Assembly (NCBI RefSeq): GCF_017744835.1
Contig: NZ_JAGIAM010000002.1
Span: forward strand, 248,001-312,000
DNA from: Sphingomonas sp.
GTDB taxonomy: Bacteria; Pseudomonadota; Alphaproteobacteria; Sphingomonadales; Sphingomonadaceae
DNA length: 64,000 bases
Direction of reading: 5' to 3'
The notes beneath the pieces were generated by a model that worked only from the letters and a program-made list of their open reading frames with translations, searched no databases and had not been told where the DNA came from. The position numbers were made by a program, and so were the translations under genes. Positions 9,262 through 17,396 of this stretch are shown here, one piece after another (position 1 is the stretch's first letter; each line of letters begins with the position of its first letter).

Positions 9262-9954
9262 TTACCGACGGCCACGCCGTTCGGCCTCATGCGCCTCGCG
9301 TTCCTGGATCATCGTGTCGAGCCGCTTGCGCAGCGTCTCGAGCTCGCAGCGCATGATCTCCAGCTTCTGCGTCGCCGGATCGAAGATCTCGCTGCATGGC
9401 GTGCCATAGGGCACGAAGTCCTTCTGCCAGGTCTCGGCCTGGACGAGCGTGGGCTTGGCCGGGATGCCGACCATCACCGCGCCCTCGGGCACGTCCCTGG
9501 TGACGACGGCATTGGCGCCGATCCGCGCGCGCTCGCCGACGGTGATCGGACCCAGCACCTGCGCGCCCGAGCCGATGATCACGCCGTCGAGCAGCGTCGG
9601 GTGGCGCTTGCCCGCGACGCCATTGTCGGGGCTCGTGCCGCCCAGCGTCACGCATTGGTAGATCGTGACGTTGTCGCCGATCTGGGCGGTCTCGCCGATC
9701 ACGACGAAACCATGGTCGATGAAGAAGTTGCGCCCGATCGTCGCGCCCGGATGGATGTCGATCGCCGTCACGAAACGCGACCAGTGGTTCACCGCGCGCG
9801 CGGCGAAGAACCAGCCATTGCGATAGAATCGATTCGCGATCCGATGATAGGCGAGCGCCCAGACGCCCGGATAAAGAAGAATCTCCGCACGACTCCGTGG
9901 CGCCGGGTCGCGCGCGCGGATCGAATCGAGATACGTCTTCAGACGCTGGAACAT
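9262..9954 (-). CDS. cysE: Serine O-acetyltransferase
   Basis: Acetylates L-serine to O-acetylserine for cysteine synthesis; about 230 residues. The left-handed beta-helix hexapeptide repeats are visible from DIHPGATIGRNFFIDHG through ITVGERARIGANAVVTRDVPEG, with the catalytic His in DHG and the GGTS segment of CysE. The start is the Met at 9954, preceded on the minus strand by AAAGGGGAG; an upstream Met at 9978 has no such site. The protein is shorter at the N-terminus than E. coli CysE, like the EpsC/SrpH forms. The last 30 residues are charged and helical. Confidence 0.88.
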   Translation of the reverse strand: MFQRLKTYLDSIRARDPAPRSRAEILLYPGVWALAYHRIANRFYRNGWFFAARAVNHWSRFVTAIDIHPGATIGRNFFIDHGFVVIGETAQIGDNVTIYQCVTLGGTSPDNGVAGKRHPTLLDGVIIGSGAQVLGPITVGERARIGANAVVTRDVPEGAVMVGIPAKPTLVQAETWQKDFVPYGTPCSEIFDPATQKLEIMRCELETLRKRLDTMIQEREAHEAERRGRR

Positions 9955-10108
9955 GGCCGGCTCCCCTTTCAGCGCCATTTAGTGCGCCGAGGAGAATTTT
10001 TCCAGAACGCCCCTGCCCGAACCTTGTCGCGCCTAAACACTATGTATCTTGTGGGAATTCGGCGGGCACGGCATTCCTGTCACCGCAAACGGCGAGTGAA
10101 GGGCGCGG

Positions 10109-10867
10109 ATGATCTTCGGAATTGACCTGCTAGCGTTCCTTCCCTTCGTCCTGGTCGGATTCGCCGCGCAGATGGTCGACGGCGCACTGGGGATGGCCTT
10201 CGGGGTCATCTCCAACACGCTGCTGCTGAGCCTGGGCGTGCCCCCGGCGATGGCCTCCGCAGGCGTGCACACGGTGGAGACCTTCACCACCGCGGTGTCG
10301 GGAATCAGCCACGCGATGCATCGCAACGTGAACTGGAAGCTGTTCCTGCGCATCGCGATCCCGGGCGTGATCGGCGGCGCGCTGGGCGCCTTCGTGCTCT
10401 CGAACATCAACGCGGCCACCGCCAAGCCGTTCATCCTCGCCTATCTGACCGGCATCGGCCTCTATCTGCTGTGGCGCGCGCAGCATTATCCGCCGCACGA
10501 GCGCAGCCCCAAGATCGTCGAGCCGCTGGGCCTCGCCGGCGGCTTCCTCGACGCCGCGGGCGGCGGCGGCTGGGGACCGGTGGTGACTTCGAACCTGCTC
10601 GTCCAGGGATCGAGCCCCCGGATGACGATCGGCACGGTCAACACCGCCGAATTCTTCGTCACCACCACGATCTCGGCCACCTTCATCACCCAGCTCGGCT
10701 GGGAGGCATTCACGCTCGCGACGGTCGGCCTGCTGGTCGGCGGCGTGATCGCGGCGCCGCTGGGCGCGATGCTGGCCAAGCGCGTGCCGGCCAAGGCGCT
10801 GATGCTGATGGTCGGCGTGGTGCTGACGCTCACCAGCCTCTACAATCTCTACCTCGCGCTGCGCTGA
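10109..10867 (+). CDS. TauE/SafE-family membrane transporter
   Basis: Inner-membrane permease of 252 residues with about eight hydrophobic segments. The two internally related halves of the TSUP family are visible: DGALGMAFGVISNTLL in the first and LDAAGGGGWGPVVTSNLL in the second. Family members export sulfite, sulfoacetate or other organic anions. Divergence from cysE, with about 150 bases between the starts, hints at a link to sulfur metabolism, but this is inference from position only. Confidence 0.85.
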   Translation: MIFGIDLLAFLPFVLVGFAAQMVDGALGMAFGVISNTLLLSLGVPPAMASAGVHTVETFTTAVSGISHAMHRNVNWKLFLRIAIPGVIGGALGAFVLSNINAATAKPFILAYLTGIGLYLLWRAQHYPPHERSPKIVEPLGLAGGFLDAAGGGGWGPVVTSNLLVQGSSPRMTIGTVNTAEFFVTTTISATFITQLGWEAFTLATVGLLVGGVIAAPLGAMLAKRVPAKALMLMVGVVLTLTSLYNLYLALR

Positions 10868-11083
10868 GCTATCTGCCGCGCTGCGGAAAACCGCGTCGCG
10901 GCCCCATATCCCGCAGACTCCTTCGCAAGAGCGATCCGCAAGGCACTGCATGCACGTTCGATTAGTGCGCACCGATTAAGTGACGCAATCGATCACTGCC
11001 AGCGACCCTTCCCGTTTTGCATTGCGGTGCAGCGCGCATATATCCCGCGTCGCAACAACAACCGCCTTTGGAGGAAATTTCGC

Positions 11084-11647
11084 ATGGCGCTCATCGGAAG
11101 CACGATCAAGCCGTTCACCGCTCAGGCTTACAAGGAAGGCAAGTTCGTGACCGTCACCGACGCCGACGTGAAGGGCAAGTGGGCGGTCTTCTTCTTCTAT
11201 CCGGCGGACTTCACCTTCGTGTGCCCGACCGAGCTCGAGGACCTGGCGGACGTCTATCCGCAGCTCCAGAAGATGGGCGTGGAAGTCTATTCGGTCTCGA
11301 CCGACACGCACTTCAGCCACAAGGCCTGGCACGACACCTCGCCCGCGATCGGCAAGATCAACTATTACATGCTGGGCGACCAGAACCACGTGCTGTCGAC
11401 CAACTTCGACGTGCTCCGTGAAGGCCAGGGCCTGGCCGACCGCGGTACCTTCGTGGTCGATCCCGAGGGCGTGATCCAGCTCGTCGAGATCACGTCGGAA
11501 GGCGTGGGCCGCAACGCCGCCGAGCTGCTCCGCAAGATCAAGGCCGCGCAGTATATCGCTGCGAACCCCGGCCAGGTCTGCCCGGCCAAGTGGGAAGAAG
11601 GCGCCGAGACGCTCGCGCCGTCGCTCGACCTCGTCGGCAAGATCTAA
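11084..11647 (+). CDS. ahpC: Alkyl hydroperoxide reductase, peroxiredoxin subunit
   Basis: Typical 2-Cys peroxiredoxin, 187 residues, reducing H2O2 and organic hydroperoxides. Peroxidatic C47 sits in [13 protein letters not shown] and the resolving Cys in GQVCPAKW near residue 166. The ATG at 11084 follows a strong TTGGAGGAAA site; the frame upstream to 11027 is not needed. The 216-base gap before it, after the TauE-type gene, holds no ORF I can support and is the likely OxyR-controlled promoter. ahpF and oxyR follow on the same strand. Confidence 0.95.
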   Translation: MALIGSTIKPFTAQAYKEGKFVTVTDADVKGKWAVFFFYPADFTFVCPTELEDLADVYPQLQKMGVEVYSVSTDTHFSHKAWHDTSPAIGKINYYMLGDQNHVLSTNFDVLREGQGLADRGTFVVDPEGVIQLVEITSEGVGRNAAELLRKIKAAQYIAANPGQVCPAKWEEGAETLAPSLDLVGKI

Positions 11648-11712
11648 GCACCCCCAGCCCCCTTGGGGTGCTTAGTGGCCCGGGGCGACTCCCCCTCGCC
11701 CCGGGCCATTTG
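11646..11712 (+). terminator. Double hairpin terminator after ahpC
   Basis: Two successive hairpins. AAGCACCCC (11646-11654) pairs with GGGGTGCTT (11665-11673). Then a 12-bp stem GGCCCGGGGCGA (11677-11688) pairs with TCGCCCCGGGCC (11696-11707), followed by ATTTGTTTG. This should strongly reduce read-through from ahpC into ahpF, so that the peroxiredoxin is made in excess. Confidence 0.7.
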
Positions 11713-11837
11713 TTTGAGGTTCCCCTGGGACCTCGTCTGTCCGCGTTCGTCCATGCCCTCCGGCGCCTCCCCCCTCTCGGCGCCACGGACGGACGTGGGC
11801 AGGCACTTTCTCCAGCGTGCAACAGGAACCGCTTTCC

Positions 11838-13412
11838 ATGCTCGACGCCAATCTGACGCAGCAGCTCAAGGCCTATCTGGTCAACATCCGCGAGCCGATC
11901 GAACTCGTCGCGAGCCTGGGCGACGACGCCAAGAGCCGCGAGCTCGAGACGCTGCTGAACGAAATCGCCGCGCTTTCGGACAAGATCGCGGTCGTCCGCG
12001 AAGACGATGCGCGCAAGCCCAGCTTCCTCATCCGCCGCACCGGCACCGCCATCGGCGTGCGCTTCGCGGGGCTGCCGATGGGGCATGAGTTCACGTCGCT
12101 GGTGCTCGCGCTGCTCCAGGTCGGCGGCCACCCCTCCAAGGCCGCGCAGGAGCTGATCGAGCAGATCAAGGACCTCGACGGCGACTTCGCCTTCGAGACC
12201 TATTTCTCGCTCTCGTGCCAGAACTGCCCGGACGTGGTGCAGGCGCTCAACCTGATGGCCGTGCTCAACCCGCGGATCAGCCATGTCGCGATCGACGGCG
12301 CGCTGTTCCAGGACGAAGTCGAGACCCGGAAAGTGATGGCGGTGCCGACCGTCTATCTGAACGGCGAAGTGTTCGGCCAGGGCCGCATGGAGCTGGAGCA
12401 GATCGTCGCGAAGATCGACAGCGGCGCCGAGAAGCGCGCCGCCGAGAAGATCGGCAAGAAGGAGCCGTTCGACGTGCTCGTGGTCGGCGGCGGCCCCGCC
12501 GGCGCGGCGGCGGCGATCTATGCCGCGCGCAAGGGCATCCGCACCGGCGTTGCGGCCGAGCGCTTCGGCGGCCAGGTGCTCGACACGATGGCGATCGAGA
12601 ACTTCATCTCGGTGCCGCACACCGAAGGTCCCAAGCTCGCCGCGCATCTCGAGCAGCACGTCAAGGACTATGACGTCGACGTGATGAACCTCCAGCGCGC
12701 CGAGAAGCTGATCCCGGCGGCGCAAGAGGGCGGGCTGCACGAGCTGGTGCTGGCGAACGGCGCGAGCCTGAAGGCGCGGACGCTGATCCTCTCCACCGGC
12801 GCGCGCTGGCGGACGATGGGCGTGCCGGGCGAGGACGAATATCGCAACAAGGGCGTGGCCTATTGCCCGCACTGCGACGGCCCGCTGTTCAAGGGCAAGC
12901 GCGTCGCGGTGATCGGCGGCGGCAACTCGGGCGTCGAGGCCGCGATCGACCTGGCCGGCATCGTCGCGCACGTGACGCTGATCGAGTACGACAGCCAGCT
13001 CCGCGCCGATGCGGTGCTCCAGCGCAAGCTCGCCAGCCTGCCCAACGTCAAGATCATCACTTCGGCGCTCACCACCCGCGTCGACGGCGACGGCGAGAAG
13101 GTGACGGGCCTGGTCTACAAGGACCGCAACCACGGCACCGAGCACGAGGTCGCGCTCGAAGGCATTTTCGTCCAGATCGGGCTGGTGCCCAACACCGAGT
13201 GGCTGAAGGACACGATCGCCCTCTCGCCGCGCGGCGAGATCGAGATCGACGATCGCGGCGCCACTTCGCAGCCGGGCATCTTCGCGGCGGGCGACTGCAC
13301 GACCGTGCCGTACAAGCAGATCGTGATCGCGATGGGCGCGGGCTCGACTGCCTCGCTCTCGGCCTTCGACTATCTGATCCGCCTGCCGGCCGAGCTCGAA
13401 CAGGCGGCCTGA
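11838..13412 (+). CDS. ahpF: Alkyl hydroperoxide reductase subunit F
   Basis: NADH:peroxiredoxin oxidoreductase that recycles AhpC; 524 residues. An N-terminal tandem thioredoxin-fold region carries the CxxC C127/C130 (SLSCQNCPD). The FAD site is [13 protein letters not shown], the second redox pair is C343/C346 in AYCPHCDG, and the NADH-binding [13 protein letters not shown] follows. The ATG at 11838 has AGGAA nine bases upstream; the GTG at 11817 gives a longer frame without support. Both redox pairs align with those of E. coli AhpF. Confidence 0.95.
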   Translation: MLDANLTQQLKAYLVNIREPIELVASLGDDAKSRELETLLNEIAALSDKIAVVREDDARKPSFLIRRTGTAIGVRFAGLPMGHEFTSLVLALLQVGGHPSKAAQELIEQIKDLDGDFAFETYFSLSCQNCPDVVQALNLMAVLNPRISHVAIDGALFQDEVETRKVMAVPTVYLNGEVFGQGRMELEQIVAKIDSGAEKRAAEKIGKKEPFDVLVVGGGPAGAAAAIYAARKGIRTGVAAERFGGQVLDTMAIENFISVPHTEGPKLAAHLEQHVKDYDVDVMNLQRAEKLIPAAQEGGLHELVLANGASLKARTLILSTGARWRTMGVPGEDEYRNKGVAYCPHCDGPLFKGKRVAVIGGGNSGVEAAIDLAGIVAHVTLIEYDSQLRADAVLQRKLASLPNVKIITSALTTRVDGDGEKVTGLVYKDRNHGTEHEVALEGIFVQIGLVPNTEWLKDTIALSPRGEIEIDDRGATSQPGIFAAGDCTTVPYKQIVIAMGAGSTASLSAFDYLIRLPAELEQAA

Positions 13413-13419
13413 TTTTCGA

Positions 13420-13453
13420 TCCTCCCTGGCGCTTCAGGGCTCCGGGGAGGATT
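13420..13453 (+). terminator. Hairpin after ahpF
   Basis: ATCCTCCC (13420-13427) pairs with GGGAGGAT (13446-13453), followed by TGTAATAAT. A plausible terminator for ahpF overlapping the oxyR promoter region. Confidence 0.5.
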
Positions 13454-13507
13454 GTAATAATCGGCTAAATCACTATATACCGCCCCGACAATCGACAGGG
13501 GCGATAA

Positions 13508-14407
13508 GTGGCGCAGACCTACCTCCCGACGCTCAAGCAGCTCCAATATCTGGTGGCGCTGCACGACGCGGGGCATTTCGGCCGCGCGGCCGAGGCGTGC
13601 TTCGTCACCCAGTCCACCCTTTCCGCAGGCATTCGCGAGCTCGAGACGCTGATCGGCGTGGTGCTGGTCGAGCGCACGCGGCGGGTGGTGCGCTTCACGC
13701 CGCTGGGCGAGCGGATCGTCGAAAAGGCGCGCCGCGTGCTGCGCGAGGCCGATGAGCTGGGCGATCTCGCCCGCGCCGCCGGCCGGCCGCTTTCGGGCGA
13801 GATGCGGATGAGCGTGATCCCGACGATCGCCCCCTTCCTGCTGCCGCGCATCCTGCCGCGGCTGCGGCGCGACTATCCCGACCTCAAGCTCTACCTGCGC
13901 GAGGAGACGAGCGGCCAGGCGTGCGAAGGCCTCCACCACGGCCGCACCGATTGCGTGCTGCTCGCGCTTCCCTTTGCCTGCGGCGAAGTCGAGGCGGCGC
14001 CGCTGTTCGACGACAGGCTCTATGTCGCTTTCCGTGATGGCGAGATGGACCCGTCGAACGCCGTCAAGCCCGCGGACATCGACGAGACGCGGCTGCTGAT
14101 GCTCGAGGACGGGCATTGCCTGAAGGACCATGCGCTCGCCGCGTGCAACCGCCCCGAGCTGCGCGCGGAGGCGACGATGCTCGGTACGTCGCTCCACACC
14201 ATGGTGCAGATGGTCGACAATGGCCTGGGCGTGACGATGCTGCCCGAGATGGCAGTCGACGCCGGCATCCTCGACCATACCCAGGTGACTGCGCGCCCGC
14301 TCGAGGCGGACAATGCCGCGCGCCACATTGCGCTGGTGTGGCGCAAGGCCTCCCCACGCGAACGCGACTTCCGGCTGCTCGCTGACGTGCTGGCAGACGC
14401 GCGCTAG
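13508..14407 (+). CDS. oxyR: Hydrogen-peroxide sensing LysR-type regulator OxyR
   Basis: LysR-type activator, 299 residues. The N-terminal winged helix (LKQLQYLVALHDAGHFGRAA...TQSTLSAGIRELE) is followed by the effector domain. The peroxide-sensing cysteine pair is conserved: C204 and C213 in LEDGHCLKDHALAAC, with the same 9-residue spacing as C199/C208 of E. coli OxyR. It starts with GTG at 13508. Its place directly after ahpC-ahpF supports the role of H2O2-responsive activator of those genes. Confidence 0.93.
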   Translation: MAQTYLPTLKQLQYLVALHDAGHFGRAAEACFVTQSTLSAGIRELETLIGVVLVERTRRVVRFTPLGERIVEKARRVLREADELGDLARAAGRPLSGEMRMSVIPTIAPFLLPRILPRLRRDYPDLKLYLREETSGQACEGLHHGRTDCVLLALPFACGEVEAAPLFDDRLYVAFRDGEMDPSNAVKPADIDETRLLMLEDGHCLKDHALAACNRPELRAEATMLGTSLHTMVQMVDNGLGVTMLPEMAVDAGILDHTQVTARPLEADNAARHIALVWRKASPRERDFRLLADVLADAR

Positions 14408-14418
14408 ACCGAAGGGCC

Positions 14419-14868
14419 CTAGTCGCCGATCCCGCTCCACCGCTGCGCCGCAGCCTCGTCCGAATGCCGCGCCTCGACCCAGCGGGTCGCGCCGCCACGA
14501 TGCTCGCGCTTCCAGAAAGGCGCGTCGGTCTTGAGCCGGTCGATCAGGAAGGCGCACGCATCGAGCGCCTCGCGGCGGTGGTGTGCGGCGGTGCCGAGGA
14601 AGACGATCCGCTCGCCGACCGCCATCGCGCCGACGCGGTGCACGATGGTGACGCCGAGCAGATCCCAGCGCGCCATTGCCGCCTCGGCGAGCGCGACGAG
14701 CGAGGCCTCGGTCATGCCGGGATAATGTTCGAGCTCGAGCGCGGTCACGCCGTCGTCGCCACGGACGATGCCGGTGAAGGTCGCCACGCCGCCGGCGCCC
14801 CGCGCCTCGAGCGCGGCGACTTCGACCGCGAGCTCGATCGGCGCCGGGTCGACCGAGACGCGGATCAT
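14419..14868 (-). CDS. moaE: Molybdopterin synthase catalytic subunit MoaE
   Basis: Large subunit of molybdopterin synthase, 149 residues, converting cyclic pyranopterin phosphate to molybdopterin with sulfur from MoaD. Recognised by GGVATFTGIVRG, the LELEHYPGMTE segment, IVHRVGAMAVGE and the catalytic-lysine region LKTDAPFWKRE. The ATG at 14868 overlaps the moaD stop as ATGA. The longer frame to 15015 is moaD in another frame. Confidence 0.92.
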   Translation of the reverse strand: MIRVSVDPAPIELAVEVAALEARGAGGVATFTGIVRGDDGVTALELEHYPGMTEASLVALAEAAMARWDLLGVTIVHRVGAMAVGERIVFLGTAAHHRREALDACAFLIDRLKTDAPFWKREHRGGATRWVEARHSDEAAAQRWSGIGD

Positions 14869-15116
14869 CCGCCCGTCACCGGCGGGAAGATCGCCACTTC
14901 GCGCGCGGAGCCGAGTGCGGCGTCGAGCGGCACGAACTGCTGGTCGATCGCGGCACGCAGCCGGGCCGGTTCGCGGAATGCCTCGGCATGGCCGGGGCTG
15001 CGCGTCGCGAGCCAATCGATCAGCGCGGCGATGGTCTCCACCCCCGCGGGCGGCTCCACTGTCTCCTGCCCCGTGCCCACTGCCTCGCGCACCCAGGCGA
15101 AGTAGAGCAGGTCCAT
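14865..15116 (-). CDS. moaD: Molybdopterin synthase sulfur carrier subunit MoaD
   Basis: Small ubiquitin-like sulfur carrier, 83 residues, with the essential C-terminal Gly-Gly (FPPVTGG) that is thiocarboxylated. The N-terminus MDLLYFAWVREAVG is typical. Its ATG at 15116 overlaps the pgsA stop (TAATG) and its stop overlaps moaE (ATGA), giving a coupled pgsA-moaD-moaE operon. Confidence 0.9.
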   Translation of the reverse strand: MDLLYFAWVREAVGTGQETVEPPAGVETIAALIDWLATRSPGHAEAFREPARLRAAIDQQFVPLDAALGSAREVAIFPPVTGG

Positions 15117-15670
15117 TACGTGTCCATGTGCTTGAGACCGACGCGCAGATAGTCCCAGCCGGTGATGAGGGTGAGCGCCGCCGCGCTCCACAGCGCCGCG
15201 AGGCCCGCGATCCAGATCCAGTGCCAGTCGGGCAGCGCGCCGGCGAGGATCAGCGCGCCGAGCGAGACGAGTTGCAGCGCCGTCTTCCACTTGGCGAGGC
15301 GCGAGACGGGGAGCGAGACGCGCAGCCCGCCGAGGAACTCGCGCAGGCCCGAGACCGCGATCTCACGCACCAGGATCACCAGCGCGGCGATGATGTGCAG
15401 GTCGGCGATGATGCCCTTGCCCACCAGGATCAGGATCACCGCGGCGACCATGATCTTGTCCGCGATCGGATCGAGGAAGATGCCGAGCTTCGAGACGGTG
15501 CCCTTCGCGCGCGCCAGATAGCCGTCGAAATAATCGGTGATGCCCATCAGGCAATAGAGACCGAAGGCCACGCCATAGCCCGCCCGCCATTCGGGCCACC
15601 AGAGGAAGGCGGCGAGCAGGGGTACGGCCAGAATGCGCGAGAGCGTCAGGATATTGGGCAGCGTCAGCAT
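15116..15670 (-). CDS. pgsA: CDP-diacylglycerol-glycerol-3-phosphate 3-phosphatidyltransferase
   Basis: Inner-membrane enzyme making phosphatidylglycerol phosphate; 184 residues with several hydrophobic segments. The CDP-alcohol phosphotransferase signature D-x2-D-G-x2-A-R-x8-G-x3-D-x3-D is complete (DYFDGYLARAKG...GIFLDPIADK). It is the first gene of the operon with moaD and moaE. The gap of about 130 bases to the divergent LplT-like gene holds both promoters. Confidence 0.93.
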   Translation of the reverse strand: MLTLPNILTLSRILAVPLLAAFLWWPEWRAGYGVAFGLYCLMGITDYFDGYLARAKGTVSKLGIFLDPIADKIMVAAVILILVGKGIIADLHIIAALVILVREIAVSGLREFLGGLRVSLPVSRLAKWKTALQLVSLGALILAGALPDWHWIWIAGLAALWSAAALTLITGWDYLRVGLKHMDT

Positions 15671-15799
15671 CTGGGCTCCGCATTAGCACCGCCCGCGAAC
15701 GAGCGGGAGGGAATTTCCGTTGCCGCTTCAACCCCGCCTCGGCTATGCGGACGCGTCGTTCGGGCGGGTTCGTCCGCCGCATCAGGGGTTTCGCAGGAT

Positions 15800-17092
15800 A
15801 TGATCGGTGCGCTCGGGCTGATGAAGGAGCGCCGCTTCCTCCCCCTGTTCGTCACGCAGTTCCTCGGCGCGTTCAACGACAATCTGTTCAAGAACGCGAT
15901 GATCTTCTTCGCGACCTACCAGATCTTCAACTCGGTCGAGCAGGAGACGCAGTTCAGCGCGATCGCGACCGGCATCTTCATTCTTCCCTTCTTCCTCTTC
16001 TCCGCGCTCGCCGGCCAGCTGGCCGACACCTATGACAAGGCGCGGATCATGCGGATCATCAAGGCCGCCGAGGTGGCGATCATGCTGGTCGGCGCCGCGG
16101 GCATCTTCCTCAAGAGCCTGGAGCTGATGCTGGTCGCGCTGGTCGGCATGGGCGTGCATTCGACGTTCTTCGGGCCAATCAAATACGCAGTGCTGCCGCA
16201 GCATCTGCGGCACGAGGAAGTGCTGGGCGGCACGGGCCTGGTCGAGGCTGGCACCTATATCGCGATCCTGTGCGGCACGATCGCCGGCGGCTTGATCAGC
16301 CCCAATGTCGCGGCGATCGCAGTGATCTGCGTCGCGTTGGCGGGCTGGCTCTCCTCGCTCAAGATTCCCCCCGCCCCGCCGCTCACCAAGCTCGAGCTCG
16401 ACTTCAACATCTTCCGCTCGTCCTACCGGCTGATCGCCGCGACGATGCACATCAAGCGGCTCTATCTCGCGATCGTCGCAATCAGCGTGTTCTGGACGAT
16501 CGCCGCGGTGCTGGGCGTGCTCTTTCCGCCGCTGGTCAAGAACGTCTTCCATGCCCAGAAGGACGTGGCGAGCGTGTTCCTGGCGATCTTCTCGATCGGC
16601 ATCGCGATCGGATCGGTGGTGATCAACCGGCTGCTCAAGGGCGAGGTCTCGGCGCGCTACGCGGTGGCTTCGGTGCTCGCGATGGCGGTGTTCGTGATCG
16701 ACTTTCACTTCGCCGCGGTCTTCTGGCCGGTCAACGACGGGCCACTGCTCGATACGCGCGACTTCATCGCCCTGTCGGCCGCGTGGCACGTGCTGTTCGA
16801 CCTGGGGATGATCGCCGTCACCGGCGGCATGTTCGTCGTGCCGCTCTACGCCTTCCTCACCACCACCGTGGAGAAATCCCAGACCGCGCGGACCGTGGCG
16901 GCGAACAACATCGTCAATTCGGGCGCAATGGTCGCCGGCTCGGTCGGCATATTGGGCGTGACGCAGATCCCCGGCGTGAGCGTGGAGGATTCGATTTGGG
17001 TCGTGGTGGCGCTGTGCTTCGCCTCCGCCTTCTGCGCCTGGCTGCTGCACAAGGCCGAGCGGGAGCCGCACGGCCCGGACATGCTGCCCTAA
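15800..17092 (+). CDS. MFS transporter, LplT (lysophospholipid) type
   Basis: 430-residue transporter with about 12 membrane segments. The N-terminus (MKERRFLPLFVTQFLGAFNDNLFKNA) is characteristic of LplT, the lysophospholipid flippase, and of the transporter half of LplT-Aas fusions. No acyltransferase domain follows, so it is a stand-alone transporter. Divergence from pgsA, a phospholipid gene, fits a membrane-lipid role. The start at 15800 is preferred; the Met at 15821 is a possible alternative. Its stop overlaps the stop of a small convergent gene. Confidence 0.8.
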   Translation: MIGALGLMKERRFLPLFVTQFLGAFNDNLFKNAMIFFATYQIFNSVEQETQFSAIATGIFILPFFLFSALAGQLADTYDKARIMRIIKAAEVAIMLVGAAGIFLKSLELMLVALVGMGVHSTFFGPIKYAVLPQHLRHEEVLGGTGLVEAGTYIAILCGTIAGGLISPNVAAIAVICVALAGWLSSLKIPPAPPLTKLELDFNIFRSSYRLIAATMHIKRLYLAIVAISVFWTIAAVLGVLFPPLVKNVFHAQKDVASVFLAIFSIGIAIGSVVINRLLKGEVSARYAVASVLAMAVFVIDFHFAAVFWPVNDGPLLDTRDFIALSAAWHVLFDLGMIAVTGGMFVVPLYAFLTTTVEKSQTARTVAANNIVNSGAMVAGSVGILGVTQIPGVSVEDSIWVVVALCFASAFCAWLLHKAEREPHGPDMLP

Positions 17093-17256
17093 AGGATGAA
17101 GGTGTAGAAGCAGACGAAGAAGGCGGCGAAGCTCATCGCAAAGAGCTTCACGTCGCTGTCGTCGCGCACCTTCTGCTGGACCGCCGCGGCGCGACGGACA
17201 TGGGCTCGGATCGGATGGCGGCGGGGAACACCCGCGATCAGGATCGGGCTTTGCAT
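17089..17256 (-). CDS. Small single-span membrane protein
   Basis: A 55-codon ORF on the minus strand: MQSPILIAGVPRRHPIRAHV, a basic middle with VRDDSDVKLF, then a hydrophobic C-terminal helix (AMSFAAFFVCFYTFIL) ending at TAG. Basic, then acidic, then one membrane span at the extreme C-terminus suggests a tail-anchored or small inner-membrane protein. Its stop overlaps the LplT-like stop by four bases, so the two genes converge. No known family assigned; the clean organisation makes it more likely real than chance. Confidence 0.55.
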   Translation of the reverse strand: MQSPILIAGVPRRHPIRAHVRRAAAVQQKVRDDSDVKLFAMSFAAFFVCFYTFIL

Positions 17257-17396
17257 AGCGAAACCGTTAACGTTTCATTTACGATTTAGCCCCCGAAACT
17301 GATGGTTAACGGCTGTCCGGCCGTGGGACGCTACCATTTTTACAATGCGCACGTCCGCTGGGTTGAGCGAAACGCGCTTCACGGTAAACCGGTGTC

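Noticed and set aside
10868-11083. A defined OxyR-binding site before ahpC
   Set aside because: OxyR control is likely from context, but I could not fit a convincing ATAG-type tetrad; only AT-containing words such as ATCGAT are present.
15782-17071. 429-codon minus-strand ORF opposite the LplT-like gene
   Set aside because: Shadow of a conserved transporter gene with a correct MFS N-terminus on the plus strand.
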